Virus record (IMG/VR): IMGVR_UViG_3300013094_000250
Span: 1-25,646 of that record
Length of the DNA stretch: 25,646 bases
Origin: a virus
Direction: 5' to 3' (one strand)
The notes beneath the pieces are model-generated. The model was not told the origin of the DNA. It worked only from the letters and a program-made list of their open reading frames with translations, and searched no databases. The position numbers and the translations under genes are program-made. Below, piece after piece: positions 14,733-21,292 of the stretch; positions within the stretch are counted from its first letter, which is position 1, and the number at the start of each line of letters is the position of its first letter.

Positions 14733-15409
14733 CAAAAAAATGCAATTTAGATCCTTCTATAATTTCAGATGAGGTCAAAAGATTTGGTTCTGAAGAAGAC
14801 AAAAAAAAGATAAAAGAAAATGGTAAAATAAAATTATTAAATGATAATAAATTAAAAACTAATTTTGGAGAAAATAATAAAAGATTAGAAAAAAGTAAAA
14901 AATTATTTTTTGAAAAAATAAAACCTTTAATATGGAAAGGAGTTACTTCAGTAGATATTGCCAATATACTCGGTTACACTAAAAATGGAGACATCTGTAT
15001 AAGAAAACATATAAAAAGATTCGGAAGAGAAGAAGATTATAAACAGTTATTACAAAATGGAATCAACAAAAGAAGAGACACTTTGATTTTATTAATGAAA
15101 AATAAAACCAGTGTACCTGAAAAAATGTTGTTTGATATAATAAAAGAAATATATCCTTCTGCTAAACACAAATATAAAATAATAAATGATAAAAATTATT
15201 ATTGGGAAATGGATGTTGCTATACCAGAAATAAAATTAAACATAGAATATGATGGTGAATACTGGCATAAAAACAATAGAGATAGAGATTATAAAAGAGA
15301 TTTATTTTTGATATCTAAAGGTTGGAAAATAATAAGAATAGAGTACAAAGATTCACCCACATATGAGACACTTTTAAAAGAAGTTATGGAGAAATGTGCT
15401 TTTCAGTAA
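14705..15409 (+). CDS. Free-standing homing endonuclease (Vsr/EDxHD-like nuclease with HTH repeats)
   Basis: A 234-aa frame with two DNA-binding repeats and a C-terminal nuclease. Repeat 1 (VSAKEIAKKCNLDPSII, ending RFGSEEDKKKIKENG) and repeat 2 (VTSVDIANILGYTKNG, ending RFGREEDYKQLLQNG) look like helix-turn-helix units of the NUMOD type. The nuclease, from about residue 135, has SVPEKMLFDII, then WEMDVAIPEIKLNIEYDGE with YWH, a DRDYKRD segment and KGWKIIRIEY. This is the order of Vsr-like and EDxHD homing endonucleases. Such genes spread by cutting alleles that lack them. It lies opposite to the late genes between gp21 and gp4, is much more AT-rich than either, and overlaps the 3' end of gp4 by 26 nt, all consistent with a recent insertion. 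ATG 14705 is probably not the original start; see 14634-14732. Confidence 0.82.
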   Translation: MERVSAKEIAKKCNLDPSIISDEVKRFGSEEDKKKIKENGKIKLLNDNKLKTNFGENNKRLEKSKKLFFEKIKPLIWKGVTSVDIANILGYTKNGDICIRKHIKRFGREEDYKQLLQNGINKRRDTLILLMKNKTSVPEKMLFDIIKEIYPSAKHKYKIINDKNYYWEMDVAIPEIKLNIEYDGEYWHKNNRDRDYKRDLFLISKGWKIIRIEYKDSPTYETLLKEVMEKCAFQ

Positions 15410-15848
15410 GAATTAGAAATTTTATATTATGTTTTTCAGCATATTGTTCTGCTGCTGACCATTTTGCCTGATTCTTTATCCATTCAGTTGTTTCATAGAT
15501 AATTGTCTTTGGTTTTTTATGTTTGGATGATTCTGGTTTTATCGTCTGCTTGTAGGGCTTTACTTCGATGATATATTTTTTAATAGTCCCATCTTTTTGT
15601 TTAAGTGCTATGACAAAATCCACAAAGTATCTGTGCATTCTTCCATCAAGAGGAGATACATAAGGTATAACAACACTCTCTGATCCCCATGTTATTATAT
15701 TAGGATTACCATCAAACCAACGCATTACCTTTAGTTCTAGGCTACTACGATATATGATAGGAAAACTGCCTTTATACTTCTGTATATTTTGTGCAGTGAA
15801 AACACCCTGCACAAAATTTTTAGATTTTCTTTTAAGTCCGAGTTTCAT
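15384..15848 (-). CDS. gp4: Head completion protein gp4 (TnsA-like nuclease fold)
   Basis: A 154-aa protein of the T4 gp4 head-completion family (T4 gp4 is 150 aa), needed with gp2 and gp50 to make the filled head competent for tail joining. Seen: KYKGSFPIIYRSSLELKVMRW with Glu38, ITWGSESVVIPYVSPLDGRMHRYFVDF (in two parts) with Asp77, and YIIEVKP with Glu95 and Lys97. E...D...ExK is the PD-(D/E)XK nuclease arrangement shared with TnsA. The ATG overlaps the gp13 stop by one base (TAATG), so translation is coupled to gp13. The last eight codons are antisense to the end of the endonuclease gene, so the C-terminus may have been altered by that insertion. Confidence 0.88.
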   Translation of the reverse strand: MKLGLKRKSKNFVQGVFTAQNIQKYKGSFPIIYRSSLELKVMRWFDGNPNIITWGSESVVIPYVSPLDGRMHRYFVDFVIALKQKDGTIKKYIIEVKPYKQTIKPESSKHKKPKTIIYETTEWIKNQAKWSAAEQYAEKHNIKFLILTEKHISP

Positions 15849-16744
15849 TAACCAACAAAGAACTTTATAGGTTCTCTGTCAATCTGATCGGTGGTGATTT
15901 CCTTTTCAAGTTCATCCTTTTCCTTATTACCTTCTCCTAAGAGATTAGTACCATTTACGGACTGACCACCAAAAAGATTTGTACCACTGAATTTTGTTCT
16001 TACATGACCAACAGCAATCTTTGTAAGAGCAAGAGTATAACGATATACCCAAAGCTGGCTTACTAAAAACTTAATAGGCTTCTGAACCTTACAACCAATC
16101 AGACCAAGATAGGTACTTCCACCAGCACTTTGTGAAGGTTCTGGAATAAGTTTCATGATCTGAGTATCAGGGTCAAAGCGAATATAAGGAGTAAGTGCAA
16201 GAACCTTATCACGAGTATCAAGCCATGTCTTAAGGGCTTGCCATGTAACCAAGTCATAACCTACATTACCAAGAAGCTGACCAAAGTAGGCTTGCTGTGC
16301 AATTGTATTTTCAATTGTAAAGAGCGTATTAACACCAGAATTATTTCCTTCTGCATAAGAATAAACATCAACAACTTTTCTAAAATCTCCCAAATCATAA
16401 TCATATCCAGCACTAAGAGAAGGATTAGATGTATTGGAATTCATCATCTCAGGAGAGATGTTCATGAGTTTTCCAATATCAAGACCAACACCAGATTTAT
16501 AAAGATCAGAACGGAAGATTAAAAACTCTTCAGTAACACCAGAAAACTTTGTGAAGTATTCAATAGCAATATCAATGAATTCGTAGATTTGTTCACTGCT
16601 TACTTCGATCTGAATTAAGGGTTCACCAAGGGCTCTGCGAACTCTTTGAGCAAGATGGTCATAACTCTTAATCTGTGAATTAAAAGTAGTGGAACCATGA
16701 AAGCCATTAGGTAGAACGGGTGTTGGAGGATATGCAGAACTCAT
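15848..16744 (-). CDS. gp13: Neck protein gp13
   Basis: A 298-aa protein matching the T4 neck protein gp13 (309 aa), which with gp14 closes the portal vertex and gives the tail its attachment site. The N-terminal block RVRRALGEPLIQIEVSSEQI followed by YEFIDIAIEYF corresponds to the 'LRRLGAPIINVELTPDQI' opening of T4 gp13. The C-terminal region (YRYTLALTKIAVG, LFGGQSVNG, EKDELEKEI, ending FFVG) matches the T4 ending (ALAKELNG, LPGGVTIDG, EKEALREEL, ILVG) in order and spacing. It starts 24 nt after the lectin-module gene and is preceded by a perfect TATAAATA. gp4 follows by a one-base overlap. Confidence 0.9.
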   Translation of the reverse strand: MSSAYPPTPVLPNGFHGSTTFNSQIKSYDHLAQRVRRALGEPLIQIEVSSEQIYEFIDIAIEYFTKFSGVTEEFLIFRSDLYKSGVGLDIGKLMNISPEMMNSNTSNPSLSAGYDYDLGDFRKVVDVYSYAEGNNSGVNTLFTIENTIAQQAYFGQLLGNVGYDLVTWQALKTWLDTRDKVLALTPYIRFDPDTQIMKLIPEPSQSAGGSTYLGLIGCKVQKPIKFLVSQLWVYRYTLALTKIAVGHVRTKFSGTNLFGGQSVNGTNLLGEGNKEKDELEKEITTDQIDREPIKFFVG

Positions 16745-16750
16745 TTATTA

Positions 16751-16758
16751 TATTTATA
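16751..16758 (-). promoter_or_regulatory. Perfect T4-type late promoter TATAAATA before gp13
   Basis: On the minus strand TATAAATA, identical to the T4 late -10 element, ends 6 nt before the gp13 ATG. With T4-like spacing transcription would start at or next to the ATG, giving a leaderless message. There is no Shine-Dalgarno. Confidence 0.65.
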
Positions 16759-16768
16759 GTATCATCCC

Positions 16769-19700
16769 TTATAATCCGAATTTAGCTACCATAGCATTGT
16801 AATTCTGAGTTACTTCTGCATCGGTTAGTCTTCTATTATAGACTGCAAAGAATTTAATGTCTCCCCAAAATTGATCACCAACATTAGGATCTGTGCTTCC
16901 TCCAATTCCCATATATCCACCAATAGAACCAAATCCTATTGTATATCTAGCAGCAGAATCTGTTATAGATCCTGCATGTGTATTATTAACATTAAAATCA
17001 TATGTAGGATTATCATTATTTGTCCATCTCCAGCACATGACATCAAAAGAATTTGATGCATAACCCGGAAGAGATTGTTGAGAATATCCAGTATCTCTAA
17101 AGCCGGGACCGTTACTTATGTATGTTCCTACATCCCATCCACCAGCCTGTACAATTACTTGATGATTTCCGGGCGATCCGTATGCACGAGTTAGTGTTCT
17201 CCAATTTCCTGTTGAATTTAAAATTCTAGTTAAACAGAGATAGGTAACATCTCCAGATAGAGTTATATCAGAAGAATTTTTTGCCATTCCGTAACTTCCC
17301 TTAAAATCCATATATCCAGCAGGATTCCATGCAGCAGGATTAATATTAAAGTTGTTACTATTCCCTGATATATCAGTCCAGACTCCACCAGTACCGGGAT
17401 AACTTGCTGGATCTGTTGCATCTAGTAATAAAATGAGTCCATCGGTTATGAATGAATTTTGAGGAACTGGTTTCTGATATCCTTTAATTAAAATTTTAAA
17501 CTTTGGAGGAACTTGAACGGGTGGTGTATATAATGGATATTGTCTACCTTGTCCGGTATTATAAAGATATGCAACATCACTAGGAGTTAATACTCTATTC
17601 CATATACCAACATCATCAATTAGGCCATGAAATTCACCGGGCTGTCCATTAATACCATTAGGAAAAGCATTATAATGACCTAATGTATATTCTGTATTGT
17701 CTGTTGAAATAGAACCACTATAACCAAACTGTGCTATTTGATTTCCATCATAGTAAGCAGTAACCTGACTGCCACTATATGTTATTACATAATGATGCCA
17801 AACATTTGGTGTTGGATATATATTTCCTCCTAAATTATATGCATTCCAATGATTTTCTGTTGTTGATAAAAATATTGTACTTAAAAAACTACCATTTTCT
17901 GTATAAACAATATTATTATCCGCAAAATCATAATTATGTCCTTGACACCAAATAAATTGATACCCAATATTTGTCTGATTTAATTTAAACCAAATTGAAA
18001 AAGACTTTTGTCCTGTTCCTATGTCACATATTCCAGCAGGTAATTTTAACCAAGAAGAATTTCCATTTGCTATATTTGCAGCACCTCCACCAGCAACAAC
18101 ACCATTTCCACTAGGAATAGTTCCATTTACTTCTGATATTGTATATCCATTTCCTGTTGCATCTGCTCGTGGTCCACTTGCTTCATCAAAATTCCAGAAT
18201 GCTTGAAGATTATTATTAATTGGGTTTGTAGGTGTTAAGCCAAATGGATATGAAAGGCCATTTCCAGATGCATATAAAGTAGTGACTTCAGATGATGTTA
18301 ATTCTCTATTCCAGATACCAACATCACTTAATTGTCCATCCATATTAAGTGGTGAATATGAATTATCAGAATTAGATCCTAAAGAAATATGACAAGAACC
18401 ATTACCGCCAATTGGTGTTGAGCTTGAATCATTTTGTTGTGCAAATAATGTTCCATCTATATAAACTTTTTTATTACCATTACTATATGTTCCAACTAGA
18501 TGATGCCAATTTCCATCTGCTATATTTGATGATCCTGTTGTAAATCTATTAGAGGTATTCGGATCTCCATAAAGTGCTCCCCATAATAAAGTTCCATTGC
18601 CATTATAATCAAATTGTATTCCTCCACCAGCCCAATTATTTCCTGTTACATTTCCAATAATTTCTCCTGATTGCCCAGCATTGGTTATTTTGACCCACAA
18701 AGAAGCACTAAATGTTGTTGTAGGTAATAGAATATTTCCATCTTGTGTTATCAAAGAACAAGAATTATTATGAACAAAAACAGCAGCATTTCCCCCTCTT
18801 CCATTTGAAGTGTAGCTAACATTATTTCTATTATCTAATAAAGTGTGTCCATTTCCTGTAGAATCTACTCTACTACCAGAATTTACTGTTTCATTTAAAG
18901 GCCAATATGCTAGAATATTTGTTAATAAACTATTTGTAGTTCCACCACCTCCACCACCAATATCTGTTAATGGATTATACCCTTTAATTAAGATTCTTGC
19001 TGGTTTTGTTGCTAAAACACTACCACCGCCTCCACCACCACTAAAAGGATATGCAAGACCATTTCCACTATTATATAATGAAGTGATTTCATTATCTGTT
19101 AAAACTCTTGTCCATATACCAAGCTCATCAAGATTAATACTTGCTGTGTTAACACCTTGTCTTGTATTTCTACCAATAAGAAAAGGAACTCCATTGGAAC
19201 CTCCAGCAAGTGAACCAGCTAAAGAAACCGAGTGCCATCCAGTATTGTCTACATTAGTTCTAACAAAAGTACTACCATCAGATTGAGCAACACAATGATG
19301 CCAATTTCCATCTGTAAAATCTATATTTGTTGCAATAGCTTCTCCAACTGCACCTGCTCCTCCGGGTTGAACTGCAATGTGTAAATGATTGTCATTAGCA
19401 ATGATAAAAATAAAATTCCAATTGGGACCAGAACCATCCCAGTGACAAGCTATAATATTATTATTGTTATGATTGCCTGTTAGTTTTACCCAACAACTAA
19501 TTGTAAATGTTGTTAATAATGGAAAGGTTCCTGTTGGAATATATAACCCTTCACCAGACAATGGACCATCAAATTGTAATGCATTTGCTCCCACCTTTCC
19601 AGTAGTGGCTACTGGTGGTGGATAAGATCCTTGGAATCCATCACCACTATTTGCTAAAAGAGTATAAGAGGAAGAACCAAATGTAGGAGGAATTGAAGCT

Positions 19701-19825
19701 AGATCAGATACCGAATCAAAATTCCAATAAGCTATTAAATTATCAGTAGAAACAGATGCAACACTTCCACCTCCTGATTGTGGAGGAATATATCCTTTTG
19801 TTTTAAAAATACTCGACCTAGACAT
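16769..19825 (-). CDS. Giant virion protein with four LamG/concanavalin-A-like lectin modules
   Basis: A 1018-aa protein made of four LamG-type (Laminin_G_3 / concanavalin-A-like) beta-sandwich domains, at about residues 30-258, 300-527, 536-765 and 793-1018. The first three share an opening of the type 'AYWNFDE...DATGNGY', a central 'WHH...Y..G....Y.DG', and a closing motif such as DELGIWTRVLTDNEITSLYN or DDVGIWNRVLTPSDVAYLYN, followed by 'G.G..YPF'. The fourth is the LLLDATDPASYPG variety. Modules are joined by Gly-rich or Pro-rich linkers and a recurrent KGY peptide (FKTKGYIPP, RILIKGYNP, KILIKGYQK). LamG domains bind glycans, so this is probably a fibre or decoration protein contacting host or environmental polysaccharide. 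No signal peptide is present. CTAAATA lies 8 nt before the ATG. Confidence 0.85.
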   Translation of the reverse strand: MSRSSIFKTKGYIPPQSGGGSVASVSTDNLIAYWNFDSVSDLASIPPTFGSSSYTLLANSGDGFQGSYPPPVATTGKVGANALQFDGPLSGEGLYIPTGTFPLLTTFTISCWVKLTGNHNNNNIIACHWDGSGPNWNFIFIIANDNHLHIAVQPGGAGAVGEAIATNIDFTDGNWHHCVAQSDGSTFVRTNVDNTGWHSVSLAGSLAGGSNGVPFLIGRNTRQGVNTASINLDELGIWTRVLTDNEITSLYNSGNGLAYPFSGGGGGGSVLATKPARILIKGYNPLTDIGGGGGGTTNSLLTNILAYWPLNETVNSGSRVDSTGNGHTLLDNRNNVSYTSNGRGGNAAVFVHNNSCSLITQDGNILLPTTTFSASLWVKITNAGQSGEIIGNVTGNNWAGGGIQFDYNGNGTLLWGALYGDPNTSNRFTTGSSNIADGNWHHLVGTYSNGNKKVYIDGTLFAQQNDSSSTPIGGNGSCHISLGSNSDNSYSPLNMDGQLSDVGIWNRELTSSEVTTLYASGNGLSYPFGLTPTNPINNNLQAFWNFDEASGPRADATGNGYTISEVNGTIPSGNGVVAGGGAANIANGNSSWLKLPAGICDIGTGQKSFSIWFKLNQTNIGYQFIWCQGHNYDFADNNIVYTENGSFLSTIFLSTTENHWNAYNLGGNIYPTPNVWHHYVITYSGSQVTAYYDGNQIAQFGYSGSISTDNTEYTLGHYNAFPNGINGQPGEFHGLIDDVGIWNRVLTPSDVAYLYNTGQGRQYPLYTPPVQVPPKFKILIKGYQKPVPQNSFITDGLILLLDATDPASYPGTGGVWTDISGNSNNFNINPAAWNPAGYMDFKGSYGMAKNSSDITLSGDVTYLCLTRILNSTGNWRTLTRAYGSPGNHQVIVQAGGWDVGTYISNGPGFRDTGYSQQSLPGYASNSFDVMCWRWTNNDNPTYDFNVNNTHAGSITDSAARYTIGFGSIGGYMGIGGSTDPNVGDQFWGDIKFFAVYNRRLTDAEVTQNYNAMVAKFGL

Positions 19826-19833
19826 TTGTGAAA

Positions 19834-19840
19834 TATTTAG
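19834..19840 (-). promoter_or_regulatory. Late-promoter-like CTAAATA before the 1018-aa lectin gene
   Basis: On the minus strand CTAAATA ends 8 nt before the ATG at 19825, inside the 36-nt gap after the fibre-like gene. No Shine-Dalgarno. Confidence 0.45.
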
Positions 19841-19861
19841 TCAAATGTCCCTATCTATCAA

Positions 19862-20686
19862 TTATGCAGCACCTAAAGCAGTTAATGTTCCAGTGGTAGT
19901 AGTACCAAATTTCCAACCCTTACCATGAGAGTCTGTTAGTATTATGTAAGAAGAAGGAACTCCAGAAACTGCTAATGTTTGAGTTGATATATGAGTAGAA
20001 TATAAATTATTTTGTGAACTTAAGTATATATTATTAGAATTAAGATATATTCCAGAAGCAAAATTAATAGTTAAACTACTTGGTCCATTACTATTATCAT
20101 TTGAACCATCAGACATAACAACCTCATTACCACCACCATAAACAGCACTTAGGGCAAACAAATTTTCAACAAAAGTTGTATTATCTTGAGAACTAATGAT
20201 ATTAGAACCAATGATAAAACTATCATTATTCTGCATGGTGTTTTTCTGACCAGCTAAAATACCAGAATATGTACCAGAAGCTATGTCGTTGCTACCTTTT
20301 GAAGGGACTATATTTGTTCCTGCACCACTATTGTCATATCCTAATGCTCCATTTACATGAGTAAGCTTACTCCCATCACCCTGAAAGAAATGTCCAGCAG
20401 GAACAGTAAAATCACCTACCGATCCATCTGCTGTTGTTGCATGTCCAGCATTTGTGGCATTGTCAGCATTGGTGGCATGATCGGCATTGGTAGCATGGTC
20501 AGCAGTTGCAACATGTCCTGTTGGTGCATTAAAGTTTCCACTAAAAGTAGCATTACCTTCTACAGTAAGGGTATTTGTTATATCAACTGTACCAGTAAAC
20601 TCAGTATTACCAGATATATTAACAGCACTGAGTGCTACTAATGAACTGTTTAGCTGTACTGGTTGTTGATGAATCTGCCATGACAT
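19862..20686 (-). CDS. Trimeric fibre-like protein with HATNAD repeats
   Basis: A 274-aa protein. The N-terminal part, about residues 15-60, is beta-structured with evenly spaced strands (VNISGNTEFTGTVDITNTL, VEGNATFSGNF). It is followed by about five copies of the hexapeptide HAT(N/T)AD at 58-84. The middle has AGQKNTMQNNDSFIIGSNI and SSQDNTTFVENLFALS, resembling the beta-helix heads of trimeric adhesins (YadA-like) and phage fibres. The C-terminus is a short globular domain (YIILTDSHGKGWKFGTT). A trimeric fibre or whisker role is inferred from these repeats. Its ATG follows the stop of the 193-aa gene after 3 nt, so the two are probably co-translated, and no separate promoter motif is present. 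Confidence 0.75.
   Translation of the reverse strand: MSWQIHQQPVQLNSSLVALSAVNISGNTEFTGTVDITNTLTVEGNATFSGNFNAPTGHVATADHATNADHATNADNATNAGHATTADGSVGDFTVPAGHFFQGDGSKLTHVNGALGYDNSGAGTNIVPSKGSNDIASGTYSGILAGQKNTMQNNDSFIIGSNIISSQDNTTFVENLFALSAVYGGGNEVVMSDGSNDNSNGPSSLTINFASGIYLNSNNIYLSSQNNLYSTHISTQTLAVSGVPSSYIILTDSHGKGWKFGTTTTGTLTALGAA
20431..20517 (-). repeat. 18-nt tandem repeat encoding HAT(N/T)AD
   Basis: About five imperfect 18-nt units, such as TGGTGGCATGATCGGCAT on the plus strand, lie in tandem inside the fibre-like gene. Units differ mainly at third codon positions, so the peptide repeat is conserved. Unit number could change by slippage without altering the frame. Confidence 0.75.
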
Positions 20687-20689
20687 AGT

Positions 20690-21271
20690 TTATATTGCTG
20701 ATGTAGAGCTTACATTTGTTACAAATGTGTTAGAATATCCACTTAAACTGAAGTGAATACTAGAAAGTGACTGTACTCTTATATGAGGAACAAAACGTCC
20801 AGATATTAATGGTGCAATACTTGAGATTCCCATCAAGAATGTGTATGGATTTGCTCTAAATGCACAATTTCCAGAGAATTCTGTGTAATATGTGCTGAAA
20901 ATGTTTCGAGAAGAGAGAGGAACAACATTGTGAACACGATTTCCACTAACTGCTGGTATAAAATTGGTTGCAAAAACCTTGTGACTGAACATTTCAGTCA
21001 AAATTTTGGTTGGATTACTACCTAAAGTCTCTAAAATCTTCTTTTCTACTTCTTCTTGGGTATAATCACCAGCTTTATCATAGAAATAACCTGTCCAAAG
21101 TACCATCGAATAAGGAATTGAATCAAATCTGACCTCAACTGTCTTCTTTTTAAAATCATCGAGTATAACAAACTTTAATTCATCCAATACAATTGGACTA
21201 AAAGTCTTTTCAGTGCCATCTGCAAGTTTAATTGGAGGTGGTGTTATTGTGATAGGATTTTTCAGGTTCAT
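20690..21271 (-). CDS. Hypothetical virion-region protein
   Basis: A 193-aa protein that I do not recognise. The N-terminal part is MNLKNPITITPPPIKLADG and then VLDELKFVILDDFKKKTVEVRFDSIPY in two strands. A middle segment reads YTQEEVEKKILETLGSNP. The C-terminal 80 residues are rich in Ser, aromatic and hydrophobic residues (FSTYYTEFSGNCAFRANPY, FVPHIRVQSLSSIHFSLSGY), beta-like and probably part of the particle. It lies between two lectin-module genes and is followed by the fibre-like gene after 3 nt, so it may be a connector or base for those fibres. It has its own CTAAATA motif 11 nt upstream. Confidence 0.7.
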   Translation of the reverse strand: MNLKNPITITPPPIKLADGTEKTFSPIVLDELKFVILDDFKKKTVEVRFDSIPYSMVLWTGYFYDKAGDYTQEEVEKKILETLGSNPTKILTEMFSHKVFATNFIPAVSGNRVHNVVPLSSRNIFSTYYTEFSGNCAFRANPYTFLMGISSIAPLISGRFVPHIRVQSLSSIHFSLSGYSNTFVTNVSSTSAI

Positions 21272-21282
21272 GTTCTATAATA

Positions 21283-21289
21283 TATTTAG
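21283..21289 (-). promoter_or_regulatory. Late-promoter-like CTAAATA before the 193-aa gene
   Basis: On the minus strand CTAAATA ends 11 nt before the ATG at 21271, in the 21-nt gap after the giant lectin gene. No Shine-Dalgarno. Confidence 0.45.
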
Positions 21290-21292
21290 TCT

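Noticed and set aside
15384-15848. TnsA transposase instead of gp4
   Set aside because: The nuclease fold is shared, but the size, the YKG..P.IYRSS.E opening and the neck/capsid neighbours fit T4 gp4; no TnsB or TnsC is present.
20431-20517. CRISPR-like array
   Set aside because: The units are contiguous 18-nt coding repeats without spacers.
16871-20669. Plus-strand frames opposite the lectin and fibre genes
   Set aside because: They are rich in Ile, Cys, Ser or Pro from antisense reading of Gly/Asn/Tyr-rich repeats, with no promoter or neighbour logic.
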